DNA of 64,000 nt from Lachnospiraceae bacterium JLR.KK008 (GCA_037015955.1 CP143548.1:761001-825000); one strand, 5' to 3'; shown: positions 51,415 to 60,877, counted from the first letter of the stretch. The notes: generated by a model from the sequence alone, not told the origin. Made by a program: numbers and translations.

Positions 51415-52540
51415 GGGTAAGTTTGACTATACAGGGGTGCTGTCGTCTGTCTTTGCCATTGTGATCGGTCTGTTGATGGGACTTGTAATCCTCGTACTTT
51501 GCAATCCGGGGCAGGCGTTCCCGGGGTTTGCAATGATTCTGACGGGAGCCTTTACCCATGGAGCCAAAGGCGTGGGACAGGTGTTTTATTATTCGACGAC
51601 AATCATCCTTACAGGACTTTCCGTCGGTTTTGCCTTTAAGACCGGATTGTTCAATATCGGCGCCAGCGGACAGTTTATCGTGGGTGGTTTTGGGGCTGTG
51701 TATATCGGTGTGATGTGTGAAAATCTGGGGAGTTTCCACTGGGTTGTGGCACTGCTCGCAGGTGTGCTGCTCGGTGCCATATGGGGTTCTGTCCCGGGAC
51801 TGCTGAAAGCATTTTTCAATGTGAATGAAGTAATTTCCGCAATTATGATGAACTATATCGGCATGTATGCGGTCAACTGGTTTGTGAAAAGTTATAAACC
51901 GATCTTCAATAACCTTCGCAACGAGAGCAAGCCGGTGCTGAGCACCGCCAATATTCCCAAAATGGGACTGGATAAGATTTTTCCCGAGTCCAGCATCAAT
52001 GGTGGCTTCCTGATCGCAGTGCTGGCGGTAATTCTTGTCTACATCGTTTTGGACAAGACGACATTCGGCTACGAGCTGAAAGCGGTCGGATACAACAGAG
52101 ATGCCAGTCGCTATGCGGGCATTAACGAGAAAAAGAGCATCATTCTCTCAATGGTCATCGCAGGAGCGATTGCCGGACTGGCAGGGGCCTGTCTCTATCT
52201 GGCGGGAACGGGCAAGCATATTGAGATCGTGGACGTTATTGCGGACGAGGGCTTTACCGGTATCTCGGTCGCGCTGCTTGGACTTTGTCATCCGATCGGC
52301 ATTTTATTCTCGGGAATTTTTATCGCCTATCTGACGGCGGGCGGCTTTTATCTGCAGCTCTTTGAGTTTTCTACGGAGATCATCGACATCATCGTGGCGA
52401 TTATCATATATTTCAGTGCATTTGCACTGATCGTGAAGATGCTGCTTCAGAAATTCAGTAAGGGTAAAGCGGAGAAAAGACAGGAGGACCCTCCGGGACC
52501 GGAGGAAAAAACTATGCGGAAGGGAGGAAACGAAGCATGA
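51407..52540 (+). CDS. Nucleoside ABC importer permease (YufP/NupP-like)
   Basis: 377 residues, about ten helices. The BPD-transp-2 family motifs are GLSVGFAFKTGLFNIGASGQ, NEVISAIMMNYIGMYAVNWF and the ATPase-coupling region ELKAVGYNRDASRYAGINEK. The C-terminus is charged (EKRQEDPPGPEEK). It should form one half of the channel with the next gene product. Both ends overlap the neighbours, a sign of tight co-translation. Confidence 0.92.
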   Translation: MRKGKFDYTGVLSSVFAIVIGLLMGLVILVLCNPGQAFPGFAMILTGAFTHGAKGVGQVFYYSTTIILTGLSVGFAFKTGLFNIGASGQFIVGGFGAVYIGVMCENLGSFHWVVALLAGVLLGAIWGSVPGLLKAFFNVNEVISAIMMNYIGMYAVNWFVKSYKPIFNNLRNESKPVLSTANIPKMGLDKIFPESSINGGFLIAVLAVILVYIVLDKTTFGYELKAVGYNRDASRYAGINEKKSIILSMVIAGAIAGLAGACLYLAGTGKHIEIVDVIADEGFTGISVALLGLCHPIGILFSGIFIAYLTAGGFYLQLFEFSTEIIDIIVAIIIYFSAFALIVKMLLQKFSKGKAEKRQEDPPGPEEKTMRKGGNEA

Positions 52541-53490
52541 GTGTCGTATATTTTATATTTCAGCAGACGATGTTTTTTTCCATTCCTCTTTTGATCGTGG
52601 CTCTCGGCGGCATGTTCTCGGAACGAAGCGGTGTCGTCAATATTGCGCTGGAAGGCATTATGACGATGGGCGCCTTTACGAGCATTCTGTTTCTCAATAT
52701 GACGGGCAAGACAATGAGCGGACAGGGGCAGCTTTTGATCGCGATTGCCATCGCGATGGTGACAGGGGTGTTTTTTTCTCTCTTCCATGCCTATGCGGCG
52801 ATCAATATGAAAGCCGATCAGACGATCAGCGGTACGGCGCTGAACATGTTTGCGCCTGCATTCGCCATCTTTGTAGCGAGAATCCTTCAGGGTGTGCAGC
52901 AGGTGCAGTTCTCGAATACGTTCCGTATTGAGGCTGTTCCGGTGCTTGGCAGCATTCCGGTGCTCGGTGATCTGTTCTTTAAAAACACATATATTACAAC
53001 CTACCTGGGGATCGCAATTCTGGTAATCTCCACGATCGTTTTATACCGGACGAGGTTCGGACTGCGGCTTCGTGCCTGTGGGGAACATCCGCAGGCGGCC
53101 GATGCGGCAGGGGTGAATGTATACCGGATGCAGTATGCAGGCGTGATTATTTCCGGCGCTCTGGCCGGGCTTGGAGGACTGGTATTTGTCGTACCGACGT
53201 CTACAAACTTTAATGCGACTGTTTCCGGCTACGGGTTTCTGGCGCTGGCGGTACTTATCTTCGGACAGTGGAAGCCTGTGCGTATCATGTGGGCCTCTCT
53301 GTTTTTCGGATTGACGAAGGCGATTGCAGCAGCCTATTCGGGTATTCCGTTTTTGCACAATATGGGCATACCCAGCTATCTGTATAAGATGATTCCGTAT
53401 ATCGCAACGCTCATTGTTCTCATATTTACCTCGAAAAATTCTCAGGCGCCCCGTGCCAGCGGCGTACCGTATGACAAGAGTGCAAGGTAG
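52537..53490 (+). CDS. Nucleoside ABC importer permease (YufQ/NupQ-like)
   Basis: 317 residues, about eight to nine helices. Family motifs are ALGGMFSERSGVVNIALEGI, then MKADQTISGTALNMFAPAFA and the coupling loop LRLRACGEHPQAADAAGVNV. It completes the importer with the previous permease. It starts in an ATGA overlap. A terminator follows after 60 bases. Confidence 0.92.
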   Translation: MSVVYFIFQQTMFFSIPLLIVALGGMFSERSGVVNIALEGIMTMGAFTSILFLNMTGKTMSGQGQLLIAIAIAMVTGVFFSLFHAYAAINMKADQTISGTALNMFAPAFAIFVARILQGVQQVQFSNTFRIEAVPVLGSIPVLGDLFFKNTYITTYLGIAILVISTIVLYRTRFGLRLRACGEHPQAADAAGVNVYRMQYAGVIISGALAGLGGLVFVVPTSTNFNATVSGYGFLALAVLIFGQWKPVRIMWASLFFGLTKAIAAAYSGIPFLHNMGIPSYLYKMIPYIATLIVLIFTSKNSQAPRASGVPYDKSAR

Positions 53491-53548
53491 GGGGATAAGA
53501 TGTGGCAAAGATTATGCCAGTCAAATCACATAGGGACGATAATTTTAG

Positions 53549-53574
53549 AAAGAGCGGCTTGTGCCGCTCTTTTT
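53549..53574 (+). terminator. Terminator of the nucleoside importer operon
   Basis: AAAGAGCGGC, loop TTGT, GCCGCTCTTTTT. The rest of the 370-base gap to the next gene holds no reading frame, only a palindrome (53699-53721) and an extended -10 TGATATGAT (53771-53779) that may serve the MacAB-like genes. Confidence 0.88.
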
Positions 53575-53698
53575 CGTAATACGGGAAACACTTCAAGATT
53601 AAGAAATTTTTAATACTTTCCCCACTTCTCTCTTCATTTTTTTCCTGTAAGATAAGACAGAACGCAGTCGTCGTGTCGGCAAAAGACAGAAGGAATGG

Positions 53699-53721
53699 CA
53701 GCTTGCGGCGCCGCATGGCTG
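53699..53721. repeat. GC-rich palindrome upstream of the MacAB-like operon
   Basis: CAGC-T-TGCGGCGCCGCA-TG-GCTG, centred on GGCGCC, without a U tract. It could be an operator or a worn terminator. Confidence 0.35.
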
Positions 53722-53861
53722 AACTGCGTCACTGCTGTCATAAAATTCTTGTGCCGTGACGAAAAATTTATGATATGATAAATGTTAGCGAATCAATGAG
53801 GCATGGACAGAGGAAATCTGTGCCTGGTGACTATGAATGGAAATGATAAAAGGAAGATATT

Positions 53862-54572
53862 ATGTCGGAACTGATCACCCTGAAGGACATCTGTAAAATT
53901 TATAATCCGGGAGAAAATGAGGTGCGGGCGCTGGATGGTGTCAATCTGCACATTGATGAAAATGAGTTTGTGGCGATTATCGGCCAGTCTGGCTCCGGAA
54001 AATCAACACTGATGAATGTGCTCGGCTGCCTGGATGTGCCGACAAGCGGAACTTATATGCTGCACGGACAGGACGTGTCGCATATGACGGATGATGAGCT
54101 TTCTGATATTCGCAATAAAGAGATTGGTTTTGTCTTTCAGGGATTTAATCTGATTCAGAATCTGACAGCTCTGGAAAATGTGGAGCTGCCACTGATCTAT
54201 CGCAATGTCGGGAGGAAGGAACGGGAGACGCTCTCTCTTGCGGCGCTGCAAAAGGTAGGACTGGAAAAGCGGATGACGCATAAGCCGGCCGAGATGAGCG
54301 GCGGACAGCAACAGAGAGTAGCCATCGCCAGGGCCATTGCACAGGCTCCACCGGTGATCCTGGCAGATGAGCCTACCGGGAATCTGGACTCTGGCTCTAC
54401 CAAAGAGATCATGGAGATTCTGCGGGGGCTTCACAGAGATGGAAGGACGGTTATACTGATCACGCATGACAATGAGATTGCGGCGCAGGCGGAGCGGGTG
54501 ATCAAGATCAAAGACGGGAAGATATGGTCGGATACCGCAGATGGGGAAAGCCAGAGAGAGCCGGAAGAGTAA
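53862..54572 (+). CDS. MacB/LolD-type ABC ATPase
   Basis: 236 residues. Walker A is GQSGSGKST, the Q-loop [17 protein letters not shown], the signature MSGGQQQR and Walker [16 protein letters not shown]. The NLD form groups it with MacB-type ATPases, here as a separate protein. It precedes an adaptor and an FtsX-fold permease, making a complete MacAB-like set. In Gram-positives such sets export peptides or other amphipathic compounds. GGAAGATATT precedes the ATG. Confidence 0.92.
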   Translation: MSELITLKDICKIYNPGENEVRALDGVNLHIDENEFVAIIGQSGSGKSTLMNVLGCLDVPTSGTYMLHGQDVSHMTDDELSDIRNKEIGFVFQGFNLIQNLTALENVELPLIYRNVGRKERETLSLAALQKVGLEKRMTHKPAEMSGGQQQRVAIARAIAQAPPVILADEPTGNLDSGSTKEIMEILRGLHRDGRTVILITHDNEIAAQAERVIKIKDGKIWSDTADGESQREPEE

Positions 54573-54613
54573 GGCGTGTTCAGAGAAAAATAAGGGAGAG
54601 AAGGGGAGGAAAG

Positions 54614-56116
54614 ATGATAGGATTCAAAAAGAAGGAAGAGAAACTGACAGAGATGGAACCGGTGAAAAGGAAGGCCAACCCTGCCAGGAGAAAGAAGATC
54701 ATAAAGCGCATCATCGTGGCAGTCATTGTGATTGCGGTTGCAGGCACGATGGCGATACGGTCCGCACAGAGTAAAAACACGGTGCCGCAGATTCCGGCGG
54801 TCACGGTGGCCAAAGGGGACATTGAGACGACCGTGAGCACGAGCGGCGTTGTGGAGAGCGAAATATCCAGAATCTACTATGCGCCGATGGCGGCCAAAGT
54901 CTCGGAATTGAATGTGGAACTGGGCGATGCGGTCAGGGCCGGTGACACTCTCCTTGGCTATGATACGGAAGATCTGGAATACAAACAAAGATCAGACGCG
55001 CTGGATGCGCAGGCGAGCGAAAGCAGCTACCAGAGTTCCATTTCGGAGAGCAATAAGCAGGAAGCAATTTATCAGCAGTCGCTGGAACAGCTTGCGAGTA
55101 TCGAGATGATGATCGACGCGCAGGAAGCGGCGATCAGACAGCTGCAATATTATGTGGAGGATGAGAGGACTGAGCAGAAACTGAAACTGTATGATGAGAG
55201 ATACCGTTTGAACCGCAGGATCAATAATCTGAGTGTACAGTCATACATCGAGGATACGGAGGGGGTTCATGTCTCACAGGCACAGGCGATGAATGAACTG
55301 GAGGAGATCAACAAGAAACTGGAGGAACTGGAAGGAGACAAAGAGCTGACAGAAGTCGAGCGTCAGATTGTGCTCGAGCAGGAGAAGCTGGCCGATCTGG
55401 AAGTTATTCGGGACGAATTGAAGGCGGATCGGAATTCCTCTGAAAGTGCGATTCTGGATGTACATAAAAAGAAAGAGCTGGAGGCCATCGCTGAGAAAGG
55501 ACGAATCAATGAGGCACAGGCACAGGCGCATCTGGAGGAGGCCCTCGTCGGTGTGAAAGCTGATTTCAACGGCATTATCACGGAGCTGGAAGTCAACGAA
55601 GGCTATGTCACAGAAGCGGGTACAAAGTTGATGAAGCTGGAGAGCAGCGATAATGTGAGAGTCAATATCTCCCTCTCCAAATATGATCTGGCGAAGGTCG
55701 AGCTGGGACAGAAGGCAGAAGTGACGATCTCCGGGCAGACCTATGAAGGCACGGTGAGCAAGATCAATCGTATGGCGCAGCAGAATGATTCCGGGACGCG
55801 TCTCGTCGCTGCACAGGTGCACGTGGAGAACCCGGACGACAACGTCTATCTGGGTATCGAGGGGAAGGTTGTCATTCTGGCACAGAAATCGGAAGATACT
55901 CTGATCGTACCGATCGCCGCTGTCAATGTGGATCAGGAGGGAGACTTCTGTTATGTGCTCAGGGACGGTCTGGTGACGCGTCAGGTAGTGACGACTGGCC
56001 TCTCTGATGTCAACAATATCGAGATCATTGACGGACTGGAAGAGGGGGACATTGTGTTCACTGCTTCCTCCGGTCTGATGGAAGGGATGCAGGCAGAGGC
56101 GCTTTTGATGGAGTAA
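54614..56116 (+). CDS. HlyD/MacA-type efflux adaptor
   Basis: 500 residues. A basic N-terminal tail, one membrane helix (about 36-53, IVAVIVIAVAGTMAIRSAQS), the first half of a lipoyl domain (YAPMAAKVSELNVELGDAVR), a long coiled coil (about 130-320 with heptad Leu/Glu/Gln), the second lipoyl half (GVKADFNGIITELEVNEGYV), a beta barrel (RVNISLSKYDLAKVELGQKA) and a proximal domain. It should link the permease to the wall side. The start at 54614 lies 42 bases after the ATPase gene, behind GGGAGGAAAG. Confidence 0.9.
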   Translation: MIGFKKKEEKLTEMEPVKRKANPARRKKIIKRIIVAVIVIAVAGTMAIRSAQSKNTVPQIPAVTVAKGDIETTVSTSGVVESEISRIYYAPMAAKVSELNVELGDAVRAGDTLLGYDTEDLEYKQRSDALDAQASESSYQSSISESNKQEAIYQQSLEQLASIEMMIDAQEAAIRQLQYYVEDERTEQKLKLYDERYRLNRRINNLSVQSYIEDTEGVHVSQAQAMNELEEINKKLEELEGDKELTEVERQIVLEQEKLADLEVIRDELKADRNSSESAILDVHKKKELEAIAEKGRINEAQAQAHLEEALVGVKADFNGIITELEVNEGYVTEAGTKLMKLESSDNVRVNISLSKYDLAKVELGQKAEVTISGQTYEGTVSKINRMAQQNDSGTRLVAAQVHVENPDDNVYLGIEGKVVILAQKSEDTLIVPIAAVNVDQEGDFCYVLRDGLVTRQVVTTGLSDVNNIEIIDGLEEGDIVFTASSGLMEGMQAEALLME

Positions 56117-56182
56117 AAGAATCATCGCATTGATAAGGGGAAAACAGGTTCAGGAGCAAGGACAAACGGAAAGGGTTTCGTT

Positions 56183-57403
56183 ATGCGGCAGTTGTGGGAG
56201 TATGTAAAAATTGCATTGATGAACATCAAGAGCAACAAAGGACGTTCAATTCTGACGATGCTCGGTATCATCATTGGGATCTCTTCGGTCATAATGCTGA
56301 TCTCGATCGGAAACGGCATTAAAGGTAAGATCAATCAGGAATTGGAGAGTATGGCAGGCGGGCAGGTTTACCTGTATGTCAACAGCAATACGAGTGAGGG
56401 AGATTATATCCGCTTTACGGAGGACGACTTTGAGCTGATCCGGGAGAAAGTCCCTCATGTCATCGGGGTGTCGCCGTCCTGGAGCTGGTGGGGCGCCACG
56501 GTTACGAGCAGAAGAGGAGAATATATGGCAGTCTTGCAGGGCGGAAACGAATATCAGGAATATTCGTCTCAGGAGCCTTTTGTGTATGGCAGTTATTTTA
56601 CGAAGAGTGACTGCGATGCCAGCCGGGATGTCTGCGTGATCACAGAATATGGGGCGAGGCAGCTCTTCGGTACGACAAATGTCGTTGGCGTGACGATTGA
56701 GCTGACTTTATATAATGTGACGAGAGAGCTGACGATCGTCGGTGTGAGGAAAGACAGTGAATCGACAATGCTCAATATGCTGAATGGAGAGCAGATCTAC
56801 ATCGATGTTCCCCTGCAGATGTTTTCAAATTTCGGATTTTATCTCGGAGACTTTGATTCCATGATTGTCTATGGGGAATCTTCGGCGTACTCTTCTGAAA
56901 TGGCAAAAGATGCCGTGCGTCTGCTGGAAGCAAAATATAATATACGCGGTGAAAACCTGATCCAGATTCAGGATTTCAATGATAATATGGATCAGATTGG
57001 CAGTATTTTGAATTATATTACCTTGTTTGTGTCATTTGTAGCGGCGATCTCGCTTCTTGTCGGAGGCATCGGCGTCATGAACATTATGCTCGTCTCTGTC
57101 ACAGAGCGTACGCGGGAGATTGGCATCCGCAAAGCGCTGGGAGCGAGGACGTCTTCGATTATGTTGCAGTTTCTTTCGGAGTCGGCGATTATCACGCTCG
57201 TGGGCGGCGTCATCGGGATTTCGATCGGTATTGGCGGAGCGATGGCAGTGTGCGGGGCGATCGGCTTTCAGGCGGATGTCGATGTCGGCATTATCCTCTC
57301 GGCAACGCTGTTTTCCTCCTGTGTAGGTCTGTTTTTCGGAATCTACCCGGCGCGGAAGGCGGCGAAACTCAGCCCGATTGAAGCGCTGCGGTTTATGTCG
57401 TAG
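56183..57403 (+). CDS. MacB-type ABC permease (FtsX domain)
   Basis: 406 residues, four helices: one at about 22-42 (SILTMLGIIIGISSVIMLIS), a large extracellular MacB-PCD domain (about 45-255) and then three helices. Coupling motifs are VMNIMLVSVTERTREIGIRK-ALGA and GIYPARKAAKLSPIEALRF at the end, both hallmarks. It acts as a dimer with the ATPase two genes upstream. No clear terminator follows before the next promoter. Confidence 0.92.
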   Translation: MRQLWEYVKIALMNIKSNKGRSILTMLGIIIGISSVIMLISIGNGIKGKINQELESMAGGQVYLYVNSNTSEGDYIRFTEDDFELIREKVPHVIGVSPSWSWWGATVTSRRGEYMAVLQGGNEYQEYSSQEPFVYGSYFTKSDCDASRDVCVITEYGARQLFGTTNVVGVTIELTLYNVTRELTIVGVRKDSESTMLNMLNGEQIYIDVPLQMFSNFGFYLGDFDSMIVYGESSAYSSEMAKDAVRLLEAKYNIRGENLIQIQDFNDNMDQIGSILNYITLFVSFVAAISLLVGGIGVMNIMLVSVTERTREIGIRKALGARTSSIMLQFLSESAIITLVGGVIGISIGIGGAMAVCGAIGFQADVDVGIILSATLFSSCVGLFFGIYPARKAAKLSPIEALRFMS

Positions 57404-57455
57404 CGGCAAGCCGCACGATGGATGCGGGAAGGAAGTGGATTTCTTAAATGGCACC

Positions 57456-57484
57456 TTGCGCCTCCATTCCATTTTGGGTATAAT
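57456..57484 (+). promoter_or_regulatory. Sigma-A promoter of the ycxB-like/tsaEB-rimI gene set
   Basis: TTGCGC, 17-base spacer, TATAAT, with the -10 18 bases before the ATG, so the leader is nearly absent. Confidence 0.65.
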
Positions 57485-57494
57485 GGGATGGAGG
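57461..57494 (+). promoter_or_regulatory. Inverted repeat overlapping the promoter
   Basis: CCTCCATTCCATT and AATGGGATGGAGG, 13-base arms with one mismatch around an 8-base centre, covering the spacer, the -10, the likely +1 and the ribosome binding site GGATGGAGG. A dimeric repressor bound here would block the operon. Confidence 0.5.
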
Positions 57495-57501
57495 TATTTT
57501 T

Positions 57502-57981
57502 ATGGAACTGCAATTTCAGACAAAAATTACGGCTAACATTTTATATGATTATATGCTGCATCACACGTATAACAGTCCTTCGGGCATGATTGGCAGTGGT
57601 ATCGGCGGAACGCTTGTCGTTCTGTTTTTCAATTCCGGGAATTATCTGCATCTGATCGCGGGCGTTGTGTTGCTGCTGTATCTTCCGTGCAGTCTGTTTC
57701 TGAAATCGCGCAGGCAGATGCTCAGCACGCCCGCTTTCAGGGAGCCGATCTGTTATCGTCTGTGTGAAGAGGGGATCGAAGTGTCGCAGGGAGAACAGTG
57801 TCTGCTGCAGAAATGGGAAGAAATGTACCGGGCTGTGTCTACAAAGACGAGTATTATCCTGTACAGTACGAAGACGAACGCATGGGTCTTTCCGCGCAGG
57901 GATCTGGGCGAGCAGATGCCAAAGGTCATAGAGATGATCTCTACCCATATGCCGCCCGGGAAAGTGAGAATACGGTGGTAG
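57502..57981 (+). CDS. YcxB-like membrane protein
   Basis: 159 residues. Two adjacent hydrophobic segments (about 29-60, MIGSGIGGTLVVLFF and YLHLIAGVVLLLYLPC) are followed by a cytoplasmic domain with the YcxB pattern LLQKWEEMYRAVSTKTSIIL and NAWVFPRRDLG. Function is unknown. It begins 18 bases after the -10, behind GGGATGGAGG, and ends five bases before tsaE, so it shares the tsaE mRNA. Confidence 0.75.
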   Translation: MELQFQTKITANILYDYMLHHTYNSPSGMIGSGIGGTLVVLFFNSGNYLHLIAGVVLLLYLPCSLFLKSRRQMLSTPAFREPICYRLCEEGIEVSQGEQCLLQKWEEMYRAVSTKTSIILYSTKTNAWVFPRRDLGEQMPKVIEMISTHMPPGKVRIRW

Positions 57982-57985
57982 CGCT

Positions 57986-58423
57986 ATGAGATATGAGACA
58001 AGAAATGCGCAGGAGACGTTTGCGCTGGGGATGCGGATTGGAGAGTCTGCGAAGCCGGGACAGGTTTACACATTGACAGGCGACCTGGCGGCCGGTAAGA
58101 CAGTATTCACCCAGGGGGTGGCGAGGGGGCTTGGCATTACGGAGCCGGTAAACAGCCCTACGTTTACGATTATGCAGTCATATGAAAGCGGCCGGCTGCC
58201 CCTTTATCATTTTGACGTATATCGCATCGGGGATGTGGAAGAGATGGAAGAGATCGGCTATGAAGAGTGCTTCTTTGGCGGCGGTGTCTGTCTGGTTGAA
58301 TGGGCGGAACTGGTCAGCGAGATCTTACCGGAGACCTGTATCCGGATCCGCATTGAAAAAGATCCGGCGCAGGGCTGCGATTACAGAACGATCACGATTG
58401 AGAATGGGATGGATAGAGAATGA
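57986..58423 (+). CDS. tsaE: tRNA t6A synthesis ATPase TsaE
   Basis: 145 residues. The P-loop is LTGDLAAGKTVFTQGVARGL, and the Walker B-like part is GVCLVEWAELVSEILP. TsaE binds the TsaB-TsaD complex and its ATP cycle resets it for making N6-threonylcarbamoyl-adenosine at tRNA position 37. The PTFTIMQSYES and HFDVYRI motifs are typical. It overlaps tsaB by four bases. Confidence 0.94.
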   Translation: MRYETRNAQETFALGMRIGESAKPGQVYTLTGDLAAGKTVFTQGVARGLGITEPVNSPTFTIMQSYESGRLPLYHFDVYRIGDVEEMEEIGYEECFFGGGVCLVEWAELVSEILPETCIRIRIEKDPAQGCDYRTITIENGMDRE

Positions 58424-59151
58424 AAGTATTGGCATTGGACAGCTCCGGTCTGACGGCCTCTGTGGCGGTTGTGGAAGATGATGTCGTGACGGCGGAATAC
58501 AGTGTACATTATAAAAAGACACATTCCCAGACGCTGGTGCCGATGATGGACGCTGTCGCACGGATGACAGAATTGGATCTGAAAACAATCGACGCCATTG
58601 CGGTTGCGGCGGGGCCGGGGTCTTTTACCGGACTGCGGATTGGGAGTGCTACGGCGAAAGGACTTGGGCTGGCGCTTGAAAAGCCGATCATTCCTGTGCC
58701 GACGGTGGACGGCCTGGCATACCAGATGTATGGGACGGAGCTGTTGATCTGCCCGATGATGGATGCGAGAAGAGACCAGGTGTACACCGGTCTGTATGAA
58801 TTTGTGAGAACAGGAGAGGGCAGTCCTGCGGGCTATGCGCTTCACAGTATCAAAGAGCAATGTGCGGTACCGGTCGAGGAGATCGCCGACTGCTGCAATG
58901 TGCTTGGCCGTGAGACAGTTTTTTTAGGGGACGGCGTGTCTGTGTATGCCGGGAAGCTGGCGGCGCTTTTGAACGTTCCCTATTCGTTTGCGCCGGCGCA
59001 CAGACGGCTGCAGAGCGCTGCCGCGGTCGGCGTCTATGCGTCCGTTCTGTACAGGCAGGGCGTGTGGGAGTCTGCCAGAGAGCACAGACCGGAATACTTG
59101 CGGCTGTCCCAGGCAGAGCGTGAGCGGCTGGAAAAAGAGAGGCAGCGATGA
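58420..59151 (+). CDS. tsaB: tRNA t6A synthesis scaffold TsaB
   Basis: 243 residues of the ASKHA fold. N-terminal MKVLALDSSGLTASVAVVED, then HSQTLVPMMDAV and AVAAGPGSFTGLRIGSATAKG. It lacks the metal-binding His pair of TsaD, as expected, and dimerises with TsaD. It overlaps tsaE before and rimI after, so these three genes are co-translated. Confidence 0.94.
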   Translation: MKVLALDSSGLTASVAVVEDDVVTAEYSVHYKKTHSQTLVPMMDAVARMTELDLKTIDAIAVAAGPGSFTGLRIGSATAKGLGLALEKPIIPVPTVDGLAYQMYGTELLICPMMDARRDQVYTGLYEFVRTGEGSPAGYALHSIKEQCAVPVEEIADCCNVLGRETVFLGDGVSVYAGKLAALLNVPYSFAPAHRRLQSAAAVGVYASVLYRQGVWESAREHRPEYLRLSQAERERLEKERQR

Positions 59152-59576
59152 TCCGCCGGATGGAGGCAGGTGATCTGGATCAGGTCAGTGCCAATGAGGC
59201 GGCTTGCTTTTCCATGCCATGGTCGAGACAGGCATTTTGTGATCTGCTGAACAAAAAAGAGGCCATTTATCTGGTGGCGGAGGTTGACGGACGGATCGTG
59301 GGGCACTGCGGTGTGATTGAGATCGCCGGGGAGGGGGAAATCATGAATGTGGCAATCCATCCAGGCTACAGAAACCGGAAGATCGGGAAAGCGATGCTGA
59401 CAAGGCTGTTAGAGGAAGGGGAACGGGCAGGCATTACTGCATTTACGCTGGAGGTAAGAGCCGGTAATCTCCCCGCCGTGCATCTGTATGAGCAGGCAGG
59501 ATTTCTGACAGAAGGCGTCAGACCGGGGTTTTATGAGAAACCAAAAGAGGACGCGCTCATCATGTGGAAAAGATAG
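59148..59576 (+). CDS. rimI: Ribosomal protein S18-alanine N-acetyltransferase RimI
   Basis: 142 residues, a compact GNAT enzyme. IRRMEAGDLDQVSANEAACF begins it, the acetyl-CoA loop is VAIHPGYRNRKIGKAMLTRL, and the end is AVHLYEQAGFLTEGVRPGFY. It acetylates the N-terminus of S18 and perhaps other proteins. Location right after tsaB is the classic bacterial arrangement and strengthens the call over a general GNAT. Confidence 0.9.
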   Translation: MIRRMEAGDLDQVSANEAACFSMPWSRQAFCDLLNKKEAIYLVAEVDGRIVGHCGVIEIAGEGEIMNVAIHPGYRNRKIGKAMLTRLLEEGERAGITAFTLEVRAGNLPAVHLYEQAGFLTEGVRPGFYEKPKEDALIMWKR

Positions 59577-59650
59577 GCAGGCAAAGGAACAATTACCACT
59601 CTTTTCAAAAGCTATCCATGGTATACTTCTCTGGAAAAGGAGGGATAAGT

Positions 59651-59899
59651 ATGCGCAAATTCGCAGAGATGGGAGGCGGTGAGCTGACAGAAGTCAGATG
59701 CAACTGCTGCGGACGAAAGATGACGATGGACAATGGCATCGTGAAGGAAGGCTGTGTGAGGGCAGAGATTCCGTTTGGATATTTTTCAGACAAAGACGGT
59801 CAGGTACATGTCTTTGACTTGTGTGAAACGTGTTATGATCAAATGACTGCCGGTTTCAGTATACCGGTGGAGACAAAAGAAAAGACAGAATATTTATGA
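59651..59899 (+). CDS. Small zinc-knuckle protein
   Basis: 82 residues. Cys pairs CNCCGRKM (near 17-24), a lone Cys in KEGCVRAE and CETCYDQM (near 60-67) could hold one zinc. The middle FGYFSDKDGQVHVFDLCETC is like domains found in small Lachnospiraceae proteins of unknown function. AAAAGGAGGGATAAGT supports the start. It lies between rimI and rnz on the same strand. Confidence 0.65.
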   Translation: MRKFAEMGGGELTEVRCNCCGRKMTMDNGIVKEGCVRAEIPFGYFSDKDGQVHVFDLCETCYDQMTAGFSIPVETKEKTEYL

Positions 59900-59954
59900 T
59901 AAAGGTGAGGTTTTCGGGGACCAGAACCGATATATAAATAAAACAGAGGATTTT

Positions 59955-60866
59955 ATGCTGGATATATGTTTGCTTGGAACAGGGGGAATGATGCCGCTGC
60001 CGTACAGATGGCTGACCTCTCTGATGGTAAGATACAATGGAATGAGTGTGCTCATCGACTGTGGTGAGGGAACGCAGATCGCGCTGAAAGAAAAGGGATG
60101 GAGTCCCAAACCGATTGATGTGATCTGTTTCACTCATTTTCATGCCGATCATGTGAGCGGACTGCCAGGGATGCTGTTGACGATGGGAAATGCGGAGCGG
60201 ACAGAGCCGCTGCTGCTGATCGGACCCAAAGGGCTGACTAAAGTTGTGAATTCGCTGCGGATCATCGCGCCGGAACTTCCATTTCCGATCGAATGCCGGG
60301 AGATCGAAGGGACACAGGAGAGCTTCTCCATCGGTGGGATGACGATCGAGGCTTTCAAAGTGAATCACAATGTGCTGTGTTATGGGTACAGTGTCAGCAT
60401 TGCGCGGATTGGCCGGTTTCAGCTTGAGAAGGCGCAGGCCCTTGGCATAGAAAAGAAATATTGGAATCGTCTGCAAAAGGGCGAGACAATCGAGACGGAA
60501 AACGGAGTCTATACACCGGACATGGTTTTAGGAACACCGCGGAAAGGGCTGAAAGTCACATATACGACGGACACCAGGCCGACGGAGAGTATTGTCAGTC
60601 ATGCGGCGGGCTCGGATCTGTTTATCTGTGAAGGGATGTATGGAGAGCCGGAGAAAAAGGCCAAGGCGAGAGAGTATAAGCATATGACTTTTTACGAGGC
60701 GGCGGAGATGGCCAGAAGGGCACAGGTGAAAGAGCTTTGGCTGACGCATTTCAGCCCGTCTCTTGTGAGAGCGGAAGTCTATATGCCGGAAGTGAGAAAA
60801 ATATTTCCGGCGTCCTTTGCCGGAAAAGACGGAAAGACGGCGGAGCTTGTATTTGAAGAAGAGTAG
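59955..60866 (+). CDS. rnz: Ribonuclease Z
   Basis: 303 residues, metallo-beta-lactamase fold. It trims the 3' end of tRNA precursors. The zinc motif is THFHADHVSG (residues 61-66 core), preceded by IDCGEGTQ, with further ligands in HNVLCYGYSV, TYTTDTRPTE, HMTFYEAAEMA and LTHFSPSL. The length is that of the short bacterial form. It sits in a group of tRNA genes (tsaE, tsaB, tsaD). Confidence 0.93.
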   Translation: MLDICLLGTGGMMPLPYRWLTSLMVRYNGMSVLIDCGEGTQIALKEKGWSPKPIDVICFTHFHADHVSGLPGMLLTMGNAERTEPLLLIGPKGLTKVVNSLRIIAPELPFPIECREIEGTQESFSIGGMTIEAFKVNHNVLCYGYSVSIARIGRFQLEKAQALGIEKKYWNRLQKGETIETENGVYTPDMVLGTPRKGLKVTYTTDTRPTESIVSHAAGSDLFICEGMYGEPEKKAKAREYKHMTFYEAAEMARRAQVKELWLTHFSPSLVRAEVYMPEVRKIFPASFAGKDGKTAELVFEEE

Positions 60867-60877
60867 GAGATGATCAA

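Noticed and set aside
53699..53721. Intrinsic terminator
   Set aside because: The palindrome has no U tract, and the importer operon already has a good terminator 125 bases upstream.
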